In this document: piece by piece, positions 1-5,803 of the stretch
Position numbering within the stretch: the first letter of the stretch is position 1
How the letters are laid out: each line of letters starts with the position of its first letter
Assembly: GCA_001797815.1 (NCBI GenBank)
Contig: MGQK01000049.1
Span: 4,120 to 10,820, forward strand
Direction: 5' to 3'
Origin: Deltaproteobacteria bacterium RBG_13_61_14
GTDB lineage: Bacteria > RBG-13-61-14
Length of the DNA stretch: 6,701 nucleotides
The notes under the pieces: model-generated
The model's input: only the letters and a program-made list of their open reading frames with translations
The model's database searches: none
What the model was told of the DNA's origin: nothing
Made by a program: the position numbers and the translations under genes

Positions 1-50
1 AACTGGCGGCCCAGGCCGAGGAAGCGAAGAAACCGGGAGTGAAGTCATGA
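1..50 (+). CDS. C-terminal end of an upstream gene (partial), possibly the MetV-type partner of MetF
   Basis: Reading from base 3, 15 codons end in TGA at 48-50 and encode LAAQAEEAKKPGVKS. This stop overlaps the metF ATG as ATGA, the usual sign of translational coupling within an operon. The peptide is an Ala/Glu/Lys-rich tail without a diagnostic motif, so the product cannot be named from it. In acetogens and related bacteria the gene just upstream of this type of metF is often metV, which encodes a small zinc-containing partner of MetF, so metV is a reasonable guess from context only. Another frame is also open to a TGA at 40-42 but would give an arginine-rich, unlikely peptide. Confidence 0.55.
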   Translation, partial: LAAQAEEAKKPGVKS

Positions 51-1024
51 AAAGCGGAAGTAACCTGGAACGGGTAATCACGGCCGGCCAGTTCGCGGTG
101 ACCGCCGAGATCGGACCGCCCATGGACGCCAACCCCGAAGTGGTGATCGAGAAGGCGAAGGTGCTCAAGGGCTACGCCGACGCCTTTAACATCACCGATT
201 GCCAGACCGCGGTGGTGCGCATCTCCAGCATCGCCGCCGCGGTCCTGGTCCTGCGCGAGGGCCTGGAGCCGGTCATGCAGATGACCTGCCGCGACCGCAA
301 CCGCATCGCCATCCAGGCGGACCTCCTGGGCGCGGCCGCGCTCGGCCTCAAAAACTGCCTGTGCATCGCCGGCGACCACCAGTCCTTCAGCGCCGCCGGC
401 CGGCTCAAAGGCCATCCCGGCGCCAAGAACGTTTACGACGTGGATTCCATCCAGTTGGTCAACATCCTCAAGATCATGCGCGACGAAGGCCGGCAGCAAG
501 GCGGCGACCCGCTCAAGACGCGGCCCCAATTTTTCATCGGCGCGGCCTGGACGCCGCTGGGCGACCCGATTGAGTTCCGGCCGATCCGGCTGGGCAAGAA
601 AGCCAAAGCCGGCGCGGACTTTATCCAGACCCAGGGCATCTTCGACGTGGAGGCCTTTGCCCGGCAGATGGAGAAAGTCCGCAACCTGGGCCTGCACGAG
701 CAGACCGCGATCCTGGGCGGGATCATCGTGCCCCGCTCGATGATGATGATGAAATATATGAACCAGAACGTGGCCGGGGTGAGCATCCCGGAGAAATTGA
801 TCGCGCGGATGGCCAAGGCCAAGGAATCGGCCGGCGCGGACAAGGAGAAGGCCAAGCAGCTCCAGGAGGAAGAGGGCACCAAGCTCGCGGTGGAGCTGAT
901 CGAACAGGTGCGCGCGATCCCCGGCATCAAGGGCGTGCACGTCCAGGCCATCGAGTGGGAGACCCAGATCCCGGAGATCGTCAAGCGCGCCGGACTCTAC
1001 CCGCGTCCGTCAGCGCCGGCGTAA
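47..1024 (+). CDS. metF: Methylenetetrahydrofolate reductase, MetF family (acetogen-like type)
   Basis: Reduces 5,10-methylene-tetrahydrofolate to 5-methyl-tetrahydrofolate in the cytoplasm, feeding methionine synthesis or the methyl branch of the Wood-Ljungdahl pathway. The 325-residue protein shows the FAD-dependent TIM-barrel pattern of the family. The N-terminal VTAEIGPP (about 19-26) carries the conserved glutamate. NITDCQ (48-53) and MTCRDRNRIAIQADLLGA (79-96) match the folate/flavin-binding strands, and CIAGDH (105-110) matches the usual 'ltGD' motif. The GPP plus RDRN style resembles the reductases of acetogens and other anaerobes more than the E. coli enzyme. The ATG at 47 is preceded by GGGAG at 35-39 (7-base spacing) and overlaps the stop of the preceding gene. 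An intrinsic terminator lies 60 bases past the stop, so metF looks like the last gene of its operon. The end of the protein is slightly odd: a Lys/Val-rich tail continues in another frame beyond the stop. Confidence 0.93.
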   Translation: MKSGSNLERVITAGQFAVTAEIGPPMDANPEVVIEKAKVLKGYADAFNITDCQTAVVRISSIAAAVLVLREGLEPVMQMTCRDRNRIAIQADLLGAAALGLKNCLCIAGDHQSFSAAGRLKGHPGAKNVYDVDSIQLVNILKIMRDEGRQQGGDPLKTRPQFFIGAAWTPLGDPIEFRPIRLGKKAKAGADFIQTQGIFDVEAFARQMEKVRNLGLHEQTAILGGIIVPRSMMMMKYMNQNVAGVSIPEKLIARMAKAKESAGADKEKAKQLQEEEGTKLAVELIEQVRAIPGIKGVHVQAIEWETQIPEIVKRAGLYPRPSAPA

Positions 1025-1083
1025 AGAAGAAAGTGAAAGTCGGTTAGGGACTCGGTCCCCAAGGGATGCCCCTTATTATTGAT

Positions 1084-1117
1084 AAACCTGCCCTGGCCAG
1101 GGGCGGGTTTGTTTTTT
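1084..1117 (+). terminator. Rho-independent terminator after metF
   Basis: Bases 1084-1094 pair with 1100-1110 in an 11-bp stem with two G-U pairs and a 5-base loop (GGCCA). The stem is directly followed by G and six T (1112-1117). This is a textbook intrinsic terminator on the + strand, placed between metF and the glycosyltransferase gene, so it separates two transcription units. Confidence 0.9.
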
Positions 1118-1143
1118 GATCCTTGCTTTGATACCATCGGCTC

Positions 1144-2769
1144 ATGTCGGCCGGGCAGGATGAGCATCCGACCCTTTATCGCAAACTCGAAGCGGCTCTG
1201 CAGTCCCGTTTCAGTCTGATCCTGGCCCTGGTTTTTGTCCTCGCCCTCTCCCTGCGGCTGATCTATCTCAACCAGATGGACCGGGGCATCTATTTCAACA
1301 TCCTGAAAATGGAGGGCACCGACTGTTTCCTCTTCTGGAAATGGGCGCTGGAAATCATCGAAAAGGATTCCCTCGGCTCCGGCGTCTATCACCAGTCCCC
1401 CCTCTATCCCTACTTCCTCGCCGCAACCTTCAAAATTTTCGGCGCCAACTTCTACATCCCGCGCTTCCTCCAGATGGCGCTCGGCTCGATTACTTGCGTG
1501 ATGATCGCGCTCCTGGGCCGCAGAGCCGGAGGGCCGGTAGCCGGAGTGCTGGCCGGTCTCTTCGCCGCCATTTACGGCCCCCTCATCCTTTACGACGGCG
1601 CTATCCTCCGCACCAACCTCATCACCTTCCTGAACACCCTGGTGGTTCTGCTCATGTTCCGGGTCCAGGACCGGCCCGGATTCGCGAGCGGCCTGGTTTT
1701 GGGCCTGGTCTATGGCCTCGCCATTCTGGCCAAAGAGAATATTCTGATTTTGATTCCGGGGTTGATCGTTTGGTCCTTGCTCTTTAAAAAGGGCACCGGT
1801 TGGAAACCGGCGGCACCTCTCTTACTTGGACTGGTTTTGGGTCCGGGGTTTGTTTTCGGATTGCTGGTCGCGCGCAACGTCAAAGTCGGCGCTCCGGCTT
1901 TTAGCATTTCTTCGCGCGGGCCGCTGGAATTCATCAGCGGCAATGTGCCGCAAAGCCCGGGCGTGGGCTGGGCGATCCCGGAGAACGCGGACCGGATGCT
2001 CCAGGCTTCGGCCGGCAAAATGACGGGGGCGATCCGGGAGGTGTTGAAGGAGAACCGGGAAGATCCCTGGGGCCTGGCGCAGAAGCAGTTTACCAAGCTC
2101 GCCGCCTTCCTCAACAACTACGAGTTCCCCAACAACATCAGCCTCTACGTGGAGCGGCGCTACGTCCCCTTCTTCCGCTTGCCCTGGCCCGGCTTTGCCG
2201 TAGCGCTCGCTTTCAGCCTGATCGGGATGGCGGCCGGCCGCAAACGCTGGCGCGAGCTTTTCCCGCTCTATGCCTACGTGCTCCTTTATGCCCTGGCCAC
2301 CGTGGCCTTTTACATTCTCGCCCGGTTCCGCATCCCGCTGGTGCCGGCGCTGATCGGCTGGGCCGGGCTCGGCTCGGCCGTGATTCTCCGGGAAATTTTA
2401 GAGCGGAAAGTTTTCAGAGGGATCGCCTGGCTCCTGCTCGCGGCCGGCCTGATCGCGGTGAACCGGCCCCGGCCCGCGGACCGGCTGATTGTTGGCGATT
2501 ACCAGAACATGGCACGCTATCACCTGATCTCCGGCCAGCCGGAGCGCGCGAAGGAGATTCTCCAGGAAGGGATTGTCCGCACCCGGCAGATCCTGGCGGA
2601 GAAAGACAGCGCCGAATACCGCTTTCGCCTGGCCCGGCTGCTGCTCCTCTTGGGCGCGCCCCGGCAAGTGATCCTTCCCGAAGTGGACCATGCCCTGGGC
2701 CTGAACCCGCCTATCTACCTCAAGCTTTCCCTGGATTCCCTGCGCGGACAACTCGAAAGGGTGAAGTAA
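1144..2769 (+). CDS. GT39-family (GT-C fold) integral membrane glycosyltransferase with TPR-like tail
   Basis: Predicted to transfer a sugar from a polyprenyl-phosphate donor to a protein or lipid acceptor on the outer face of the inner membrane. The 541-residue protein begins with a short basic soluble stretch. A first membrane helix follows (about 24-43), then an acidic loop MEGTD (56-60) at the usual place of the GT-C catalytic acidic residues, and HQSPLYP (83-89), all typical of the family. Many hydrophobic helices follow (about 110-240 and 350-440). ARN (243-245) followed by a 'SISSRGPLEF..GN' stretch (254-267) and RFRIPLVP (394-401) are further family hallmarks. The last 90 residues are soluble and helical and look like TPR-type repeats. 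An in-frame stop at 1129-1131 limits the start, and ATG 1144 is the first candidate. No Shine-Dalgarno sequence or convincing promoter precedes it, so translation may be leaderless. Acceptor and sugar cannot be told from sequence. Confidence 0.85.
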   Translation: MSAGQDEHPTLYRKLEAALQSRFSLILALVFVLALSLRLIYLNQMDRGIYFNILKMEGTDCFLFWKWALEIIEKDSLGSGVYHQSPLYPYFLAATFKIFGANFYIPRFLQMALGSITCVMIALLGRRAGGPVAGVLAGLFAAIYGPLILYDGAILRTNLITFLNTLVVLLMFRVQDRPGFASGLVLGLVYGLAILAKENILILIPGLIVWSLLFKKGTGWKPAAPLLLGLVLGPGFVFGLLVARNVKVGAPAFSISSRGPLEFISGNVPQSPGVGWAIPENADRMLQASAGKMTGAIREVLKENREDPWGLAQKQFTKLAAFLNNYEFPNNISLYVERRYVPFFRLPWPGFAVALAFSLIGMAAGRKRWRELFPLYAYVLLYALATVAFYILARFRIPLVPALIGWAGLGSAVILREILERKVFRGIAWLLLAAGLIAVNRPRPADRLIVGDYQNMARYHLISGQPERAKEILQEGIVRTRQILAEKDSAEYRFRLARLLLLLGAPRQVILPEVDHALGLNPPIYLKLSLDSLRGQLERVK

Positions 2770-2800
2770 GCGGCATCGCGCAAAATTTAACTCTGCATAC

Positions 2801-2829
2801 TAACGCCCTAAAGCCCAAAGCCTAAAGCC
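2801..2829. repeat. Imperfect heptamer repeat between the glycosyltransferase gene and smpB
   Basis: On the + strand the units are TAACGCC (2801-2807), a single C, then TAAAGCC (2809-2815), CAAAGCC (2816-2822) and TAAAGCC (2823-2829). The array fills most of the space between two convergent genes and ends 2 bases before the smpB stop codon. No hairpin terminator is visible in this 62-base gap. Confidence 0.6.
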
Positions 2830-2831
2830 TC

Positions 2832-3293
2832 TTACCTTTTGATCGCTCTCCCCATCTCCCGCTCCAGCTCGCGGCGCTTGATATCCTGGCGGCGGTCGTA
2901 GATCTTCTTGCCTTTGGCCAGCCCGATCTCCACCTTGGCGATGCCCCGCTTGAAATACATACGGATCGGCACCAGGGTGTAGCCGCGCTCCTGGACCCTG
3001 CCCATCAGGCGCTTGAGCTCGCGTTTCTTGAGCAGGAGCTTGCGCGGCCGGCGCGGGGGATGGTTCCAGATGTTGCCGGCGCTGTAGGGCGCGATGTGGA
3101 GCCCGACCAGGAAGAGCTCCGGACCCTTGAAGCGGGCAAAGCTTTCCTTGAGGCTGACCCGGCCCTCGCGCAGGGACTTGACCTCGGTGCCCTTGAGCAC
3201 CAGCCCGGCCTCCACGCGCTCTTCCACCGCGAACTTGCGGTGGACTTCGCGGTTCAGGGCAATGGGTTTTTCACCTTCCGGTTTGGGCGACAT
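2832..3293 (-). CDS. smpB: SsrA (tmRNA)-binding protein SmpB
   Basis: Binds tmRNA and brings it to stalled ribosomes for trans-translation, which rescues the ribosome and tags the unfinished protein. At 153 residues it has the normal family length. Recognisable blocks are GLVLKGTEVKSLREG (30-44), NHPPRRPRKLLL (77-88) and VPIRMYFKRGIAKVEIG (108-124). The basic tail KGKKIYDRRQDIKRRE (127-142) enters the ribosomal mRNA channel in known SmpB proteins. The start is ATG at 3293, with only a weak GGTG-type ribosome site just upstream that is supplied by a repeat-like sequence. It lies 79 bases downstream of the MoxR gene on the same strand and may share its transcript. The tmRNA gene itself is not in this window. 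Confidence 0.97.
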   Translation of the reverse strand: MSPKPEGEKPIALNREVHRKFAVEERVEAGLVLKGTEVKSLREGRVSLKESFARFKGPELFLVGLHIAPYSAGNIWNHPPRRPRKLLLKKRELKRLMGRVQERGYTLVPIRMYFKRGIAKVEIGLAKGKKIYDRRQDIKRRELEREMGRAIKR

Positions 3294-3296
3294 TTT

Positions 3297-3324
3297 TCAC
3301 CACAAGGACACAGAGAGCACAGAA
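3297..3324. repeat. CACAAGGACACAGAG-type spacer repeat at the 5' end of smpB
   Basis: The stretch reads as CA/GA-rich low-complexity sequence (ACCACAAGGACACAGAGAG followed by CACAGA). On the - strand it ends in GGTGAAAAATG, so it forms the leader and the start-codon region of smpB. Close variants of this 'ccacaaagacacagag' sequence occur as dispersed intergenic sequence in many uncultured bacterial genomes. That statement comes from memory and not from a search. Confidence 0.5.
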
Positions 3325-3330
3325 ATTTCT

Positions 3331-3365
3331 TGTTCACGGTTCACTGTGCACTGTGCACCGTCCAC
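3331..3365 (-). repeat. Five-unit tandem heptamer array, consensus GTGNACN
   Basis: Read on the - strand the 35 bases divide exactly into GTGGACG, GTGCACA, GTGCACA, GTGAACC and GTGAACA. The array sits in the 79-base gap between the MoxR gene stop and smpB. It is not coding in any convincing frame. The regular 7-base period distinguishes it from random sequence. Confidence 0.75.
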
Positions 3366-3372
3366 TTCCTTC

Positions 3373-4335
3373 TCAGTGCAGGAAGTCTTTGGCCGGGGCC
3401 GTTGCCGGCGCGTTGGCCGCGGCGCGTTTCTGTTCCAGGAATTGGGCGACTTCTTTTTGGGCCTTCTGGATATCGCCCTCGTATTTGAGGAGGAGGTTGA
3501 GGGTGTTCTGCACGGTCTCTTCGCCCAGGGTCTCGGCGTTGAGCAGGGTCAGCGCCCGGGCCCAGTCCAGGGTTTCGGAGATGGAGGGGAACTTTTTCAG
3601 GTCGAGCTGGCGCAGGCGTTGGACGAAGCTGACCACTTCTTTGGCCAGGGTCTCGGCGATGCCGGGCACTTTCAGGCGGACGATGCAGAGCTCCTGCTCG
3701 GCCGCGGGGAAATCGAGGTGAAGGTGGAGGCAGCGGCGCTTGAGGCCGTCGCTCATTTCCCGGGCGTTGTTGGAAGTGAGGACCACGTAGGGGATGTGCT
3801 TGGCCTTGAGCGTGCCGAGCTCGGGCACGCTCACCTGGAAGTCGGAGAGCACCTCCAGCAGGAAGGCCTCGAACTCGGGGTCGGACTTGTCCACCTCGTC
3901 AATCAAGAGCACGCAGGGCCGCTCCTGCTGGATGGCCCGCAACAGCGGCCGGGGCAGCAGGAACTTCTCGGAAAAAAAGACATCCTCCTGGGCCGAAATC
4001 CGCTCCACCGCCGCCTTGAGACCGCGGGCGTCCTCGAGCACCTCCCCGATCTTCTCCTTGAGGATCTGGGTGTAGAGCATCTGCTTGGCGTATTCCCATT
4101 CGTATAGGGCCTTCGCCTCGTCCAGCCCTTCGTAGCACTGCAGCCGGATCAGGTCCAGGCCCAGGGCCTGGGCCAGGACTTTGCCCAGCTCGGTCTTGCC
4201 CACCCCGGCCGGGCCTTCCACCAGGAGCGGCTTTTGCAGCCGGCAGGAGAGGAAGACCGAGGTGGCCACCCGCCGGGGGCAGAGGTAATTTTGTTCGCGG
4301 AAACGGCGTTCCACTTCTTCCGGCGAGTTGAACAT
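3373..4335 (-). CDS. MoxR-type AAA+ ATPase
   Basis: A cytoplasmic AAA+ ATPase of the MoxR group. Such proteins act as chaperone-like motors that mature or activate partner proteins, often together with a von Willebrand factor A protein. In the 320 residues, Walker A is GPAGVGKT (41-48), Walker B is LLIDEVD (143-149), sensor 1 is TSNN (187-190), and an arginine pair RR (200-201) fits the finger position. The region between Walker A and B has the long insertion seen in MoxR proteins. The C-terminus ends in an Ala/Pro-rich tail (about 304-320). The ATG at 4335 lies one base after the stop of the PocR-domain gene, so translation is probably coupled. A purine-rich AAAGG is present about 13 bases upstream. 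No VWA-domain gene, the usual MoxR companion, is present nearby, so the target of this ATPase is unknown. Confidence 0.9.
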   Translation of the reverse strand: MFNSPEEVERRFREQNYLCPRRVATSVFLSCRLQKPLLVEGPAGVGKTELGKVLAQALGLDLIRLQCYEGLDEAKALYEWEYAKQMLYTQILKEKIGEVLEDARGLKAAVERISAQEDVFFSEKFLLPRPLLRAIQQERPCVLLIDEVDKSDPEFEAFLLEVLSDFQVSVPELGTLKAKHIPYVVLTSNNAREMSDGLKRRCLHLHLDFPAAEQELCIVRLKVPGIAETLAKEVVSFVQRLRQLDLKKFPSISETLDWARALTLLNAETLGEETVQNTLNLLLKYEGDIQKAQKEVAQFLEQKRAAANAPATAPAKDFLH

Positions 4336-4336
4336 T

Positions 4337-4999
4337 TCAGAACAGGCCTTTCAGTTTGGCCAGGTTCTCCGTGTCCAGGAGCATGGCGGCGGGTTCTGCT
4401 TCCAGTTTTTTCAGCGCGGATTGCCGCGATTCCATGACGGCGTTCAGGTGCAGCCGGGTGGTGATCAGGCGCTTGGCGTTGACGAAGACGAACGCGTCCA
4501 GCGCCTTGGCCAGAAAGCGGACCGCATTTTTAAACAGTTCCGGGTCGAGCTGGGGCGCGCGTTCGGCAAAGCCCGAGAGGCTCTTCGCCTCTTTCTTCAG
4601 CTGGGGCTGGCTTTCCAGCAGGCGCTGGGGCGACCAGGGCCCGTCGCGATAAGGCCCCAGCACCACCCGGCCGATGAAATCGAACTGGTAGTTGAGCGGG
4701 AAAGCGGCGTATTTGAAGCCGCAGAAGCAGGTGGCCGCGTTCACGGTCGAGCCGGAGAGGGGCTGGGTGAGCAGGCGGTCCCGGGCCTCGGCGCAAAGCC
4801 GGCGGCCATCCTTAAGCCGGGCGACCTCCTCGCAAAAGCCGTTCGGCTCCAGGCTCTCGATCAGGGTCTGGCCGCTCTCGCTGGAGACCCGGAGCCCAAG
4901 GTGAAAGGCCTGGGTGAAGGCCTCGCACACCTCGCGGAAGACCGGGAGATCGAGGAGGTCGGTCAGGGTGATCCGCGGGTCGAGCATGGACTCGCTCAT
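4337..4999 (-). CDS. Stand-alone PocR-type sensory domain protein (220 aa)
   Basis: Contains a PocR-type ligand-binding domain, a PAS/GAF-like sensor module usually joined to an AraC regulator or histidine kinase. The domain spans about residues 10-180. It shows 'LTDLLDLPVFREVCEAFTQA' (12-31), a strand pair around LRVSSESGQTL (36-46), then the cysteine pattern FC (55-56), LC (68-69) and CFCGF (91-95). The typical AAFPLNYQFDFIGRVVLGPY (98-117) follows. After it come helices (about 151-205) that would normally lead into an output domain, but none follows. The open frame reaches up to 5167, but the start at 4999 is preferred. That ATG overlaps the GTPase stop as ATGA, and the extra 56 residues upstream are low-quality Arg/Pro-rich sequence lying over the GTPase gene. 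The ligand is unknown, and the clustered cysteines could bind metal or sense redox. The domain assignment rests on pattern recognition. Confidence 0.8.
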   Translation of the reverse strand: MSESMLDPRITLTDLLDLPVFREVCEAFTQAFHLGLRVSSESGQTLIESLEPNGFCEEVARLKDGRRLCAEARDRLLTQPLSGSTVNAATCFCGFKYAAFPLNYQFDFIGRVVLGPYRDGPWSPQRLLESQPQLKKEAKSLSGFAERAPQLDPELFKNAVRFLAKALDAFVFVNAKRLITTRLHLNAVMESRQSALKKLEAEPAAMLLDTENLAKLKGLF

Positions 5000-5709
5000 C
5001 GGGGTAAAGTGAAGCCGCCCGTCGAGACCAGGGCGGATTTCAGGCTGAGCAGGGACCGGATCTTGTCGGTGGTCAGGGCGGAGACTAAGTCCTGGACCTG
5101 GAAGCCGTATTTGCGGTCGAACTCGTATTTCTGGTTCAGGGAGTCGAAGGCCATCCGCATCAGGCACTCGAAGGTCTCGAACACCCCCTTGCCCTGGCTG
5201 GCGACAGCCGCTAAGGTGGGGAAGCGGCTCTGGCCCCAGTCGTGGCGGATCTCTTCCAGCGACTTGATCTGGTCGAGGTCGCGCTTGTTGAACTGGATCA
5301 CGATCGGGATCGCGTCAAAGTCAATCCCGTTGGCCTTGAGGTTCTCCTTCAGGTTCTTGAAGCTGATCGAGTTGCTGAGCGCCTGGCTCTTCTGCGAGTC
5401 GGCCACAAAGCTCACCGCGTCGGCCCCGGCCAGCACCGCCTTGCGGGTGGAGTTGTGGATCACCTGGCCGGGCACGGTGTAGAGCTTAACCTTGACCGAA
5501 AGGCCGGAAGGGGTCTTATACTGCAGCGGCAGCAGGTCAAAGAAGAGCGTCCGGTCGTTCTGCGTTTCCAGGCTCATCAGCCGGCCCCGGTGGTCCGGGC
5601 TGAACATCCCGTGCAACGCCTGCAGGTTGGTGGTCTTGCCCGACAAGGCCGGGCCGTAATAGACCAGCTTAACCGCCACTTCTTTAAACTCAAAATTCCA
5701 CTGAACCAC
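4996..5709 (-). CDS. MglA-like small Ras-family GTPase with C-terminal extension
   Basis: A GTP-binding switch protein related to MglA, the polarity and motility GTPase of Myxococcus and many other bacteria. With the proposed start it has 237 residues. Visible motifs are the P-loop GPALSGKTTNL (19-29), the MglA signature TLFFDLLP (54-61), VPGQ (79-82) in place of the eukaryotic DTAGQ, FVADSQ (101-106), NKRD (141-144) and the SAK-equivalent SQGKGVFETFE (171-181). MglA is usually about 195 residues, and here about 45 extra residues follow. A longer frame begins with ATG at 5754. GTG at 5709 is preferred because its first residue lines up with the start of known MglA proteins, as I recall them, and because AGGAGG lies 12 bases upstream. 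The stop overlaps the PocR-domain start. No roadblock-type MglB partner is encoded here. Confidence 0.88.
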   Translation of the reverse strand: MVQWNFEFKEVAVKLVYYGPALSGKTTNLQALHGMFSPDHRGRLMSLETQNDRTLFFDLLPLQYKTPSGLSVKVKLYTVPGQVIHNSTRKAVLAGADAVSFVADSQKSQALSNSISFKNLKENLKANGIDFDAIPIVIQFNKRDLDQIKSLEEIRHDWGQSRFPTLAAVASQGKGVFETFECLMRMAFDSLNQKYEFDRKYGFQVQDLVSALTTDKIRSLLSLKSALVSTGGFTLPR

Positions 5710-5721
5710 GGTCGCTCTGAC

Positions 5722-5727
5722 CCTCCT
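5722..5727 (-). promoter_or_regulatory. Strong Shine-Dalgarno (AGGAGG) that decides the GTPase start
   Basis: The - strand reads AGGAGG here, 12 bases before the GTG at 5709. It lies inside the longer alternative frame that begins at 5754, where it would serve no purpose. The more upstream ATG has only a poor GAGCGGG-like stretch before it. Confidence 0.6.
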
Positions 5728-5744
5728 GGAGTTTGTCCCTTGGC

Positions 5745-5773
5745 ACTTTACCATAACCCGCTCGATCTTCCAA
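5745..5773 (-). promoter_or_regulatory. Possible sigma-70-type promoter for the GTPase/PocR/MoxR cassette
   Basis: On the - strand TTGGAA (5773-5768) is followed after exactly 17 bases by TAAAGT (5750-5745). Each box matches its consensus at 4 of 6 positions. Transcription would start near 5738, downstream of the ATG at 5754 and upstream of the AGGAGG, which fits the shorter GTPase. A 5-bp inverted repeat (AAGCA 5772-5776 and TGCTT 5782-5786) abuts the -35 box and could bind a regulator. This is a weak prediction. Confidence 0.3.
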
Positions 5774-5803
5774 GCACTTTTTGCTTATGCTAAACTGGCA
5801 AAG

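Noticed and set aside
1107-1143. Promoter for the glycosyltransferase gene in TTGATC...TTTGATACC
   Set aside because: The boxes cannot be paired at a normal spacing, and the upstream part overlaps the metF terminator.
3094-4107. Long + strand open frame (337 codons) opposite smpB and the MoxR gene
   Set aside because: It runs antisense through two clear protein families and across the repeat spacer. The protein looks like reverse-complement composition (rich in Glu, Gly, Leu, His) with no domain.
5000-5167. N-terminal 56-residue extension of the PocR-domain protein
   Set aside because: It lies wholly over the GTPase gene and reads as Arg/Pro-rich sequence. The ATGA junction at 4996-4999 gives a better start.
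4328-5482. Long + strand open frame (384 codons) opposite the PocR-domain and GTPase genes
   Set aside because: It is the antisense shadow of two well-supported genes in GC-rich DNA. Its translation is Gly/Arg/Glu-rich with no recognisable domain.
5786-5796. TATGCT or TAAACT as a -10 box for the secreted-protein gene
   Set aside because: No acceptable -35 box lies at 16-18 bases upstream of either.
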